Shown here piece after piece: positions 1 to 6,026 of a stretch of 10,704 nucleotides of DNA (position 1 is its first letter; every line of letters begins with the position of its first letter). This DNA comes from Asaia bogorensis (GTDB lineage: Bacteria; Pseudomonadota; Alphaproteobacteria; Acetobacterales; Acetobacteraceae), in assembly GCA_945871455.1 (NCBI GenBank), contig CAMBXJ010000092.1, positions 1 through 10,704 on the forward strand, given 5' to 3'. The notes below the pieces were generated by a model. It did no database searches and had not been told where the DNA came from. It was given only the letters and a program-made list of their open reading frames with translations. Both the position numbers and the translations under genes were made by a program.

Positions 1-1
1 C

Positions 2-169
2 ATCGTCGAGATGCTGCAGGAGGCGCTGCCGCGCAAACCGGAAGGAAAAGAGGCCCTGGTTGCCCGGATCAACCAGCGGCATGCACGAAGACGGGGCGCG
101 ATCGAATCTCGTTTCCGCACCCAACAAATACGCGCGTCCGGGACGGCAAAAATCATGCCAAAAATTTGA
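2..169 (+). CDS. C-terminal fragment of an unidentified protein
   Basis: An open frame runs in from the left edge and stops at TGA 167-169, giving 55 residues that start IVEMLQEALPRKPEGKEALV. The tail is helical-looking and strongly basic (HARRRG, then a Lys/Arg-rich end). I do not recognise the family. The start lies outside the window. The stop codon sits inside a symmetric dyad (163-181) and overlaps a TTG that could begin the next small ORF. An overlapping frame is also open, so the coding call rests on plausible amino-acid composition only. Confidence 0.45.
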   Translation: MVEMLQEALPRKPEGKEALVARINQRHARRRGAIESRFRTQQIRASGTAKIMPKI

Positions 170-181
170 CTCTGTCAAATT
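163..181. promoter_or_regulatory. 19-bp perfect dyad, operator-like
   Basis: AATTTGAC-TCT-GTCAAATT is an 8-bp perfect inverted repeat with a 3-bp centre. Size and symmetry are typical of operators for dimeric helix-turn-helix repressors such as TetR-type proteins, but no regulator gene for it is visible. It covers the stop codon of the upstream fragment. It is too short and too AT-rich to be a convincing terminator. Function is inference. Confidence 0.35.
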
Positions 182-321
182 ACGGTATCAGGCGGGTATC
201 GCGCATCCAATCGGTCGCGATACCGGCGGTTCTGTTGACCTGGGTGCTGGGATTGGCAGCTAGCGACCTGGCCTTGCCTGGCGCAGACGGCAAGTATCAG
301 TTCAGCAAGCCATGGAATTAG
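166..321 (+). CDS. Short signal-anchor-like ORF, probably truncated
   Basis: This frame stops at TAG 319-321. From TTG 166 it gives 51 residues: a basic start (GIRRVSR), a hydrophobic stretch (SVAIPAVLLTWVLGLAAS) and a short polar tail ending KYQFSKPWN. That pattern is that of a signal peptide or a single membrane anchor. There is no ATG or GTG start and no clear ribosome binding site; TTG overlaps the upstream TGA. The ORF ends 5 bp before the inverted repeat of a likely insertion remnant, so it may be the front of a gene cut by that insertion. Family unknown. It could also be chance. Confidence 0.3.
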   Translation: MTLSNYGIRRVSRIQSVAIPAVLLTWVLGLAASDLALPGADGKYQFSKPWN

Positions 322-326
322 TAGCC

Positions 327-453
327 CTGCACAGTGATTTTGACTCTTTGGAATCGATCCTTGCGAAGATTGACCGGACTCGCTGCGCCTTGAGCCACGG
401 GCATTCTGATTTTTTGGTCCGCCGTGGATCAACCGGTCAAAATCACTGTGCAG
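327..453. mobile_element. 127-bp insertion-sequence remnant or MITE-like fragment
   Basis: CTGCACAGTGATTTTGAC (327-344) is repeated as its exact reverse complement at 436-453, an 18-bp perfect inverted repeat around 91 bp. The space between has no transposase. The repeat style recalls termini of IS21-like elements, which carry several related subterminal repeats, but this is from memory and not shown. No target duplication is visible at the two outer edges. The DNA from 454 to 605 holds no gene I can support; minus-strand reading there gives only very short peptides and may also be leftover element sequence. Confidence 0.45.
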
Positions 454-605
454 AGGTACTTGGTCCCGCTCGCGCTCACGTCTCCTTGCATGGTCAGTGC
501 ATCTCCTCACCTCGCGCGATGCTGTTTCAGATCGATGCCGGACATGGCTTGCCCGGCGCGGATTGCCTTGGGTAGATTGACATCCGGGAGCCACCCAGTG
601 GCGGG

Positions 606-1199
606 TTACACCATCGCTGCTGGGACAGGCGGCGCCTGAAACGTTTCTTCCAGGTCGTGCAGAACTCGCTTTTCCGCATCAGAGATGCGCGCGGTCAGGC
701 CAAGAAATCCACCTGACGCTTCCGCCACCGATCGTGCCCGCCCCACGATCTGGGTCTTTAGAGTCGTTTTGGCGGGATCGTCGAGATTTGCGACCAGCGC
801 GGCGACGTATTGCTTCCAGACGGTTATCAGGTCAGGCGGAGGCCTATTCGCGAGCCAGCCGTTGAGCAACTCATAATTGGGGCTTTGCTTGCTCAAACCT
901 TCCTGCTCAGCAGCCCGCAAGACGGCCGAACGTTCGTTTGGGTCAATCGTGCCATCGGCCCATGCGACTGCGACAAGCGGCACCAGAGACATCGCCGCCA
1001 GTGTTTCGCTGTTGATGTTCATTGCAAAGAGCTTGTCCAGAACAGCCTCATCGCGAATGCCAGACGTCTCGGCGAGGGCAGCTTTCCCGGCCTTTGCCGA
1101 CTCCTTTTCCGCCATTCGGCGGCGCAGCTCTATGTCCTGCTGAGCGAAAAAAACGTTCTCGAGGCTGGCTTTGCGTTCGCCGAGTAAGTCACCTGACAT
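606..1199 (-). CDS. TerB-like helical protein
   Basis: The product has 197 residues and is all-helical in appearance. Residues 65-185 resemble the TerB (tellurite resistance / DjlA-like) fold: a hydrophobic helix SLVPLVAVAWADG followed by the acidic loop DGTIDPNER (D82, D86, E89), which is the usual conserved site of this family and may bind metal. Residues 1-50 form a charged, probably coiled-coil segment (QQDIELRRRMAEKE). There is no signal peptide or membrane helix, so it is likely cytoplasmic. GGAG at 1207-1210 lies 7 nt before the ATG and supports this start. No ter operon genes are nearby, so a link to tellurite is not implied. TerB-like assignment is moderately sure; the role is unknown. 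Confidence 0.75.
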   Translation of the reverse strand: MSGDLLGERKASLENVFFAQQDIELRRRMAEKESAKAGKAALAETSGIRDEAVLDKLFAMNINSETLAAMSLVPLVAVAWADGTIDPNERSAVLRAAEQEGLSKQSPNYELLNGWLANRPPPDLITVWKQYVAALVANLDDPAKTTLKTQIVGRARSVAEASGGFLGLTARISDAEKRVLHDLEETFQAPPVPAAMV

Positions 1200-1832
1200 G
1201 GCCGGTCTCCAGAATCCAGATCTGCGACATGGTGACGGAGAGCACGGCTGCTAAGGCCGCGCGCGACGATAGGTGATTGAGATTACGATATTTTTAGATA
1301 GACGATCAGATTGGAAATTCCGGCGTGGTCTCGCATTGGCGACCGTTCGCCGATGATCGACAAGGACGCGGTCCGCAAGCAATAGACGGCCATCAGCGAC
1401 CGGTCGGAGGCGAGCGGACGCGTGGTATGAGTCTACTCCGCCGACGGCAGGTGCGCGCGCAGGGTTGCCCGAGGGAGACAGCATGCGACTTCGCGCGAAA
1501 TTAAGGGGATATCAGCCGACCGACCGCCCCTCGACGGGTCAATGGTTCGGTCGGTCAGCATAAGACCGGACGTTGCAAGTCTCGCAATTCGCCGTCACGC
1601 TGAGAGCCTTGATCCGACCTGATCCGTCCGGGTTGGTTGATGAATGGGCAGAAGAGACCAAAAGGAGATCATCAGCGCGCTGGCCGCGGCCGCTGCAACG
1701 CTGTAGCGGATGGCGATCAGTAAAGTGACCAGGGCAGCAATCGCTGGGGGAGCGATCAGGGCAAAGGACGCGGCAGCACGTTTATGCGCGTGAAGCCCAG
1801 GCAGGCCGAAGCCCGCCCGGGCCGTATCGCGA
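1200..1832. other. Gene-poor spacer between terB-like gene and sodB
   Basis: I find no convincing gene in these 633 bp. An AT-rich patch at 1280-1320 lies upstream of the minus-strand TerB-like gene and is the likely place for its promoter, though no clean -35/-10 pair stands out. A short stretch at 1311-1385 reads as LEIPAWSRIGDRSPMIDKD before a TAG and may be gene debris. Minus-strand reading from about 1790 to 1595 encodes two hydrophobic stretches but has no start codon outside sodB. Two dyads (1515-1559 and 1792-1853) are listed separately. Confidence 0.5.
1515..1559. repeat. Inverted repeat GACCGACCG / CGGTCGGTC
   Basis: GACCGACCG at 1518-1526 pairs perfectly with CGGTCGGTC at 1548-1556, and the stem extends to 12 bp with one mismatch. 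The loop is 21 nt. There is no T-run on either side, so a simple intrinsic terminator is not supported. It could be a structured 3' end for the sodB transcript, an operator pair, or a relic. Confidence 0.35.
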
Positions 1833-1853
1833 TCAGCCGAGCTGGGCTTCGGC
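1792..1853 (-). terminator. Competing hairpins over the sodB stop codon
   Basis: Two perfect inverted repeats share the same right arm: GAAGCCCAG (1792-1800) with CTGGGCTTC (1842-1850), and GCCGAAGCCC (1805-1814) with GGGCTTCGGC (1844-1853). Only one can form at a time. Both include the sodB stop region. There is no T-tract, so this may be a Rho-type or stability element at the 3' end of the sodB mRNA and not a classical terminator. Confidence 0.3.
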
Positions 1854-2429
1854 GAACTCGTAGTTGGCCAGGTTGTCCAGCCAGTTCTGCAGGTAGTTCG
1901 GGCGGACATTCTTGAAGTCCAGGTAATACGCGTGTTCCCACACGTCGCAGCCCAGCAGGACCTTGCCCTGGTTCTCGGCCAGAGGGCCGGAGCCGTTGGC
2001 GGTCTTCGTCACCTTCAGCTTGCCGTCGGATCCCAGCACCAGCCACGCCCAGCCAGAGCCGAACTGGCTGACGCCAGCGGCCTTGAAGGCGTCCTTGAAC
2101 TTCTCGGTGCCGCCCAGGTCGGCGTCGATCTTGGCCTGCAGCTTCGAGGGGATCTTGCCGCCTGTCGGGCTCATGGATTGCCAGAACAGGATGTGGTTCC
2201 AATGCTGGCCGGCGTTGTTGAACACCGGGCCGCCGGCGGCGGCGGTCGCGGCGACGATTTCGTCCAGCGACTTGCCGGCCAGAGCGGCGTCCGCCGCCAC
2301 GAAGCCATTCAGCGCCGTGACATAAGCCTGATGGTGCTTGCCATGATGCAGGTCGAGGGTCTCCTCGCACATGCCCTTCGCCGCGAGGGCGGTTTTGGAA
2401 TAGTTCAGGGTCGGCAGTTCGAAAGCCAT
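1833..2429 (-). CDS. sodB: Superoxide dismutase, iron type
   Basis: This 198-residue cytoplasmic enzyme converts superoxide to oxygen and hydrogen peroxide. Metal ligands are all visible: H28 (LDLHHGKHH), H79 (HWNHILFW), D162 and H166 (DVWEHAYY). Q75 in FNNAGQHWNH and the absence of the glutamine after TAN that marks manganese enzymes point to the iron type; cambialistic use of metal cannot be excluded. Length matches the family. GGAGG at 2435-2439 is 5 nt before the ATG. The gene is divergent from the phytoene-synthase-like gene, and its likely promoter (2576-2604) is separated from the start by a tandem repeat array, giving a predicted long 5' leader. Family identification is firm. Confidence 0.97.
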   Translation of the reverse strand: MAFELPTLNYSKTALAAKGMCEETLDLHHGKHHQAYVTALNGFVAADAALAGKSLDEIVAATAAAGGPVFNNAGQHWNHILFWQSMSPTGGKIPSKLQAKIDADLGGTEKFKDAFKAAGVSQFGSGWAWLVLGSDGKLKVTKTANGSGPLAENQGKVLLGCDVWEHAYYLDFKNVRPNYLQNWLDNLANYEFAEAQLG

Positions 2430-2460
2430 GGAATCCTCCGATCGATATGGTGCTTGGCGC

Positions 2461-2563
2461 CCAGACGCGAATGCGTCCGCTCGCCGTGTCGCGGATGCGT
2501 CCGCTCGCCGTGTCGCGGATGCGTCCGGTCGCCAGACGCGAACGCGTCCGGTCGCCGTGACGC
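2461..2563. repeat. Tandem array of a ~24-bp unit
   Basis: The core ATGCGTCCG occurs at 2471, 2495 and 2519 with a 24-bp period, and a fourth variant copy (ACGCGTCCG) begins at 2542. Copies one to three share GTCGCGG or close variants between cores; the outer copies also share CCAGACGCGAA at 2461 and 2532. The array lies between sodB and the divergent synthase gene. Downstream of the predicted sodB promoter it would be transcribed as a 5' leader. It has no spacer/repeat alternation, so it is not a CRISPR array. Confidence 0.85.
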
Positions 2564-2575
2564 AAGTGCTCCCGG

Positions 2576-2604
2576 TAGCTATGGCCGAGGGTCCGATGCG
2601 TCAA
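2576..2604 (-). promoter_or_regulatory. Candidate sigma-70 promoter for sodB
   Basis: On the minus strand TTGACG (2599-2604) is followed after exactly 17 bp by TAGCTA (2576-2581). Orientation and position suit sodB. Transcription would begin near 2569, giving a leader of about 140 nt that contains the whole 24-bp repeat array. Prediction from motif match only. Confidence 0.45.
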
Positions 2605-2641
2605 GCTTGCATGTGACGGGGATTGGCGCCACCTCGCCCGC

Positions 2642-3421
2642 ATGAACGACCCGATTGCCGCCCTGGTGCGCCAGCACGACCCCGACCGGTTCCTGACCGC
2701 CCTGTTCGCGCCACCGGAAAAGCGCCAGGCCCTGCTGACCCTGTATGCCTTCAACCACGAACTAGCCCGCGCCCGGGAAGTGGCCTCCGAGCCGACATTG
2801 GCGCTGATTCGCCTGCAATGGTGGCGGGAGGTGGTGGAGGGCGAGGCCAAACGTCACGAAGTCGCAACCCCGCTGATCGAGGCCATCCGCAACGGCCTGC
2901 TGGACCCCGACGATCTGCTGGCGATCATCGATGCGCGGGAGATCGAGGCCGATGACAGGATCGAGACAACCGCTGTCTGGCGGGCCTGGCTGCTCGCCGG
3001 CGCCGGGGGGCTTGTCGTGGCGGCCGGCCGGCTGCTTGGTGCGCCGCGGCCCGAGGCGCTGCGCCCGTTCGGTGCGGCCTTCGCCGTGTCGGGCTTGTTA
3101 AGGGGTGTGCCGGCGCTTGCCTCGCAGGGCCGCTGCCTGCTGCCGGCCGACTTGCTGCTGGACCATAAGCTGGTGCCGGAGGCGGTCATCTCGGACCCCA
3201 ATGCGGCGGGCATGCTGGATGTGGGGCAGGAATTGGTGCGGGAGGGGGAGCGGTTTCTGGCCGCGACCGCACCTGTCCAGGCGGCCCGATCCTGGATCGC
3301 GGCGGTGCTGCCGGCGGTGCTGGCGCGTCGCGACCTGGCGCGGTGGCCGCGTGTCCACCGACCCCGCCGATTCGGCGACCGCTGGGCTGTCACATATCGC
3401 GGCTTGACAGGACACTTCTAA
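2642..3421 (+). CDS. Squalene/phytoene synthase family protein, NDUFAF6-like
   Basis: The 259-residue product has the all-helical class I isoprenoid synthase pattern. Residues 34-65 (LYAFNHELARAREVASEP then IRLQWWREVVEG) match the alphaproteobacterial branch related to the mitochondrial complex I assembly factor NDUFAF6. The catalytic aspartate-rich motifs of true phytoene synthases are not kept: the first region has ELARAREV where DDxxD is expected, and the second (LLRGVPALASQGRCLLPAD, 152-170) has Gly and Leu in place of the two Asp. A prenyl-diphosphate condensing activity is therefore doubtful, and an assembly or chaperone role for NADH dehydrogenase is the better guess. The start has no clear ribosome binding site, but the N-terminus aligns with family expectations. 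No carotenoid or hopanoid genes are adjacent. Confidence 0.85.
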   Translation: MNDPIAALVRQHDPDRFLTALFAPPEKRQALLTLYAFNHELARAREVASEPTLALIRLQWWREVVEGEAKRHEVATPLIEAIRNGLLDPDDLLAIIDAREIEADDRIETTAVWRAWLLAGAGGLVVAAGRLLGAPRPEALRPFGAAFAVSGLLRGVPALASQGRCLLPADLLLDHKLVPEAVISDPNAAGMLDVGQELVREGERFLAATAPVQAARSWIAAVLPAVLARRDLARWPRVHRPRRFGDRWAVTYRGLTGHF

Positions 3422-3432
3422 AACCGTCGAGT
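3404..3432 (+). promoter_or_regulatory. Candidate promoter for the redox operon
   Basis: A perfect -35 TTGACA (3404-3409) overlaps the last codons of the synthase gene. After 17 bp comes TCGAGT (3427-3432), a poor -10. It would transcribe the 15-bp repeat array and the five-gene operon. The -10 weakness keeps this tentative. Confidence 0.3.
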
Positions 3433-3510
3433 CTTCCGTGGAACGGCACCAGCCGGAACACGTCAGGCTCGTCCGGGAGGCGCGGAACTGGCCCCGGGAT
3501 GGCGGAGAGG

Positions 3511-3605
3511 GGAATTCCAAGGTCGGGCATTCCGCGGTCGGGAATTCCAAGGTCGGGGATGCCAAGCTCCTGGATGCCAAGAGACTGGATGCCAAGAGAC
3601 TGGAT
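3511..3605 (+). repeat. Six tandem copies of a 15-bp unit
   Basis: Consecutive 15-mers begin at 3511, 3526, 3541, 3556, 3571 and 3586. Copies one and three are identical (GGAATTCCAAGGTCG), copies five and six are identical (TGGATGCCAAGAGAC), and the others are intermediates, so the array shows a gradient. A partial seventh copy (TGGATG) ends it. The period keeps reading frame: in the frame of the next gene it would encode GIPRS and WMPRD repeats, and the last copies each carry an in-frame ATG. Confidence 0.9.
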
Positions 3606-3610
3606 GGAGG
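3606..3610 (+). promoter_or_regulatory. Shine-Dalgarno that sets the first operon start
   Basis: GGAGG directly follows the repeat array and lies 5 nt before GTG 3616. This favours GTG 3616 over the in-frame ATG codons inside the array (3559, 3574, 3589, 3604) and over ATG 3499, none of which has a comparable site. Confidence 0.55.
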
Positions 3611-3615
3611 TGTGT

Positions 3616-3822
3616 GTGGCCGCATTCATCGTACAGGCCGTAACGGGTTATGGGGCGATCGGCGTGGCCGTCGCCGTGGTCTTCCTCCTTTGGGGCATCG
3701 ACCGGATCGACCCGGGCGCGCGTGGCGGCTACGCATTCCGCCCGCTGCTGTTCCCTGGCCTGGTCCTGCTATGGCCCTTCGTCCTCCTCCGTTGGCTGGT
3801 TTTGGAGCGCGCTCGGACATGA
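3616..3822 (+). CDS. Small two-helix membrane protein, first gene of redox operon
   Basis: From GTG 3616 the product is 68 residues with two predicted membrane helices: about 4-24 (QAVTGYGAIGVAVAVVFLLW) and about 45-62 (LLFPGLVLLWPFVLLRWLV), separated by the polar loop GIDRIDPGARGGYAFRP. That loop looks like a conserved signature of small proteins found beside Rieske/ferric-reductase genes; I know no assigned function. The stop TGA (3820-3822) overlaps the next ATG. If translation began at ATG 3499 the protein would carry an N-terminal GIPRS/WMPRD repeat extension, but no ribosome binding site supports this. Likely a subunit or assembly factor of the membrane redox complex encoded downstream. 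Confidence 0.75.
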   Translation: MAAFIVQAVTGYGAIGVAVAVVFLLWGIDRIDPGARGGYAFRPLLFPGLVLLWPFVLLRWLVLERART

Positions 3823-4004
3823 GGCGCGGTCATCGCGCCACCCATCGGGGGCTGTGGACGGTGCTGGCGGTCCTGCTGCCGATGACCGTCCTGCTGGCCC
3901 TGGCCGCGCGCCGCACCGGGCCGCTTGAAGCGCCTCAGGTCCAGCTGACCGCACCATCGCCATCCCTTGGGGTAACCCCGACCCGTGGGGAAACCCCGAA
4001 ATGA
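3819..4004 (+). CDS. Small single-helix membrane protein
   Basis: The 61-residue product has a basic N-terminus (MRRGHRATHRG), one hydrophobic helix at about 12-31 (LWTVLAVLLPMTVLLALAA) and a Pro/Thr-rich tail probably in the periplasm. The ATG overlaps the upstream stop and its own TGA overlaps the next ATG, so translation is probably coupled on both sides. The tail codons contain two tiny GGGG/CCCC hairpins just before the next start. Function unknown; position suggests a subunit of the same complex. Confidence 0.75.
   Translation: MRRGHRATHRGLWTVLAVLLPMTVLLALAARRTGPLEAPQVQLTAPSPSLGVTPTRGETPK
3969..3997 (+). promoter_or_regulatory. Twin GGGG-CCCC mini-hairpins before the Rieske gene
   Basis: GGGGTAACCCC (3969-3979) and GGGGAAACCCC (3987-3997) are two perfect 4-bp stems with 3-nt loops, the second ending 3 nt before ATG 4001. 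They hold the only purine-rich stretch that could act as a ribosome binding site for that gene. Opening by ribosomes finishing the upstream gene would give coupling. Inference from sequence only. Confidence 0.35.
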
Positions 4005-5050
4005 GCGCGCGCTACGAACCGGTAGGCTGGAATGCCAGCAAGATTGTCTATGATGTCGTCGCGTTGGTCGCCATCGGGCTGTATCTGACCCTGTTCATGT
4101 GGCTGGCGCCGCGGTTCCAACACGTTACCCTGCCGCTGGATGGTTACACGGTGCGGATGAACGCTTTCGGGACCTGCGCCTTTCTGCTGATGACGCTCAT
4201 TCTCTGTATCGGCCCGGCGGCGCGCCTGGATCGGCGGTTCCTGCCGTTGCTTTACAACCGCCGCCATATCGGGGTGATGACGGCGGCGATCGCGCTGACC
4301 CATGCCTGGGCGGCGGTGGATTGGTATTTCAGCTACAGCCCGCACAACCGGTTCGAGATGGTGTTGCGCGGCAATACCAGCTTCTTCCAGGTGTCCGGCT
4401 TCCCGTTCGAGCTGTTCGGCATTTTCGCTCTGTTCATGCTGGTGCTGTTGGCCTGCACCAGTCACGATTTCTGGTTGAAATTCCTGACGCCTCCGGTGTG
4501 GAAGGCCCTGCATATGGGCCTCTACGCCGCATATGCGGCCGTCGTGCTGCATGTCGCGTTGGGCGCTTTGCAGGCGGCGCAGAACCCGCTGCTGGCCGTG
4601 GTGGTGACCTTATGCGCCGCCGGGGTCGGGGTGCTGCATGTGGCCGCGTCGCGCCGGGAACGGGGGCGGGATTTGGCGGTGGCGCCGCCATACCGGGATT
4701 CGCCCTGGGTGGTCGCCGGTCCGGTCGCCGCGATCGCCGAAGATCATGGCATGGTCGTGCATCTGGACGATGCCGAACCGGTGGCGATCTTCCGCCATCA
4801 GGGACATTTGTCCGCGGTCACCAACCTGTGTGCGCATCAGAACGGACCGTTGGGGGAAGGCAGGGTGGTCGATGGCTGCATCACCTGTCCCTGGCACGGC
4901 TTCCAATATCGGCTGGCCGATGGACGCGCGCCGGAGCCGTTCACGGAAAGGCTGGCCACCTATCGGTTGAAAGTGGAGGACGGGATGATCTTGCTGGATC
5001 CTCGGCCCAATCCGCCGGGCACCCATGTTGATCCGGTGCCGGTGCGATGA
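4001..5050 (+). CDS. Ferric-reductase-like haem membrane protein fused to a Rieske 2Fe-2S domain
   Basis: The 349-residue protein has about six membrane helices (near 18-36, 54-72, 90-110, 135-153, 168-190, 196-216) of the ferric reductase-like/YedZ type. Candidate haem ligands are H101 (ALTHAW), H171 (KALHMG) and H184 (VVLHVA). Residues 230-335 form a Rieske domain: C277-A-H279 and C296-PW-H299 (CITCPWHGFQY) are the expected cluster ligands, as in soluble bacterial Rieske ferredoxin modules. Electrons could pass between the cytoplasm-side cluster and membrane haem. No NAD or FAD domain is present, so the electron source must be another protein. It is the third of five overlapping genes and the clear core of the operon. 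Substrate and direction of electron flow are unknown. Confidence 0.92.
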   Translation: MSARYEPVGWNASKIVYDVVALVAIGLYLTLFMWLAPRFQHVTLPLDGYTVRMNAFGTCAFLLMTLILCIGPAARLDRRFLPLLYNRRHIGVMTAAIALTHAWAAVDWYFSYSPHNRFEMVLRGNTSFFQVSGFPFELFGIFALFMLVLLACTSHDFWLKFLTPPVWKALHMGLYAAYAAVVLHVALGALQAAQNPLLAVVVTLCAAGVGVLHVAASRRERGRDLAVAPPYRDSPWVVAGPVAAIAEDHGMVVHLDDAEPVAIFRHQGHLSAVTNLCAHQNGPLGEGRVVDGCITCPWHGFQYRLADGRAPEPFTERLATYRLKVEDGMILLDPRPNPPGTHVDPVPVR

Positions 5051-5799
5051 GCCGGCGGCATTTCTTCATTGGCTGGTCGGCCGCCTCGGCACGCCCCATC
5101 GCCGCATTCCTTGCCGCCGTGGTGCTGTCCGGTCTGCTCGGTTTGGGCGGCCTGGCATTGGCCTTGGGCAGCCGGGTGGACGATCCGGGCGGGGGGGACA
5201 TCACGGGCGATCGGGTGCTGACCGGCACATTGGTGGAATTTCCCTATCCGGTGCTCGTGCTGGATCCGGACGCGACCTACCCGTCGGGCCATGCCGTGCT
5301 GCTGTCGGGCGGCGGCAAGCGAGGGGTGCAGGAGGAGGCGGCCAAACTTGCCGGACAGCGCGTGCGGATCAGCGGCACCGGCGTGCGGCGCGGCAGCATC
5401 GACATGCTGTTGGTGGGCGAGATGAAGGCAGCCCCCGGCACCTCGTCCGGCGTGGCGCCGGCGTTGGTGCCACCAAATCTCGTACCAATGGGTGAATGGC
5501 GCCTGACCGGGGAAATCTGCGACGGCAAATGTGTGACCGGGGTGATGCGCCCGGGTAACGGGCTGGCGCACAAGGCATGTGCGAATGTCTGCATCATGGG
5601 CGGTGTGCCGCCGGTGCTGGTCACCACCAGCCCGGTCGCCGGGACGACTTTCCTGCTGATGGGGGATCCCCACGGCAAGGCACTGCCAGACGCGTTCCGG
5701 GACCATGTCGGCCTGCCACGGCGAATGGATGGCACGGTGGAACGCATCGCCGATTTGCTGGTGTTTCGCACCGACGTGACCCGCGCGGTGGTGCCATGA
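5047..5799 (+). CDS. Membrane-anchored protein with four-cysteine motif
   Basis: The 250-residue product begins with a basic N-terminus and one hydrophobic helix (about 18-41), then a probably periplasmic domain. Residues 55-125 look like a beta-rich, OB-like fold (GTLVEFPYPVLVLD, GQRVRISGTGVRRG). Residues 155-190 contain GEICDGKCVTGVMRPG and HKACANVCIMGG, giving C158, C162, C178 and C182 plus H175, in CxxxC pairs that could bind a metal or form disulfides. I recall similar motifs in unnamed proteins next to such operons, but no function is assigned. The ATG overlaps the stop of the Rieske gene, and its stop overlaps the next ATG. Probably a partner of the Rieske/haem protein on the outer face of the membrane. 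Confidence 0.8.
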   Translation: MSRRHFFIGWSAASARPIAAFLAAVVLSGLLGLGGLALALGSRVDDPGGGDITGDRVLTGTLVEFPYPVLVLDPDATYPSGHAVLLSGGGKRGVQEEAAKLAGQRVRISGTGVRRGSIDMLLVGEMKAAPGTSSGVAPALVPPNLVPMGEWRLTGEICDGKCVTGVMRPGNGLAHKACANVCIMGGVPPVLVTTSPVAGTTFLLMGDPHGKALPDAFRDHVGLPRRMDGTVERIADLLVFRTDVTRAVVP

Positions 5800-5966
5800 G
5801 CGCGGTTTTCGCCGCCTGCGCCCTGGCCGTCGCGGCCCTGTTGTGGTGCTACGCCCCGGTGCTGATGGGCATCGTGGGGTTGGACGAATTCGGGGAGATC
5901 GGTCAGGTCGGCCTGGTGATCCTGGGCCTGACGGCAGCGGAGAAATTGTGGTCCCGGTTTGGTTAG
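5796..5966 (+). CDS. Small membrane protein, last gene of redox operon
   Basis: The 56-residue product has a hydrophobic helix at about 5-29 (FAACALAVAALLWCYAPVL) and a second, weaker hydrophobic stretch near 36-48 (EIGQVGLVILGLTAAE) before the ending KLWSRFG. The ATG overlaps the TGA of the four-cysteine gene. Codon choice has the strong G/C third positions of its neighbours. No known family recognised. A strong hairpin follows 5 nt after the stop, so this is probably the last gene of the operon. Confidence 0.7.
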   Translation: MSAVFAACALAVAALLWCYAPVLMGIVGLDEFGEIGQVGLVILGLTAAEKLWSRFG

Positions 5967-5971
5967 GCGGC

Positions 5972-6010
5972 GGACGCGCGGGATCGCCTTTGGCGGTTGT
6001 CCCCGCGTCC
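5972..6010 (+). terminator. Strong hairpin after the redox operon
   Basis: GGACGCGCGGG (5972-5982) pairs with CCCCGCGTCC (6001-6010) with a one-base bulge, and an inner stem CGCC-TTT-GGCG closes the loop. There is no T-run after it, so it may terminate weakly, attenuate, or protect the 3' end of the operon mRNA. Confidence 0.4.
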
Positions 6011-6026
6011 ATTGTTCGAGTGCGGC

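Noticed and set aside
1192..1231. 13-codon upstream ORF overlapping the TerB-like start
   Set aside because: ATG at 1231 on the minus strand gives a short peptide ending just inside the gene, but it has no ribosome binding site and such overlaps are common by chance.
1311..1385. Short ORF reading LEIPAWSRIGDRSPMIDKD
   Set aside because: Only 24 codons from TTG, no ribosome binding site, and no continuation in frame beyond short open stretches. Possibly a relic, not enough to call.
1595..1909. Minus-strand ORF with two hydrophobic stretches
   Set aside because: Its only ATG lies inside sodB in another frame, and no ATG, GTG or TTG with a ribosome binding site exists after the sodB stop. Third-position G/C bias is weak. 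It may be gene debris.
2461..2563. CRISPR-like array
   Set aside because: Repeats are directly adjacent with no unique spacers.
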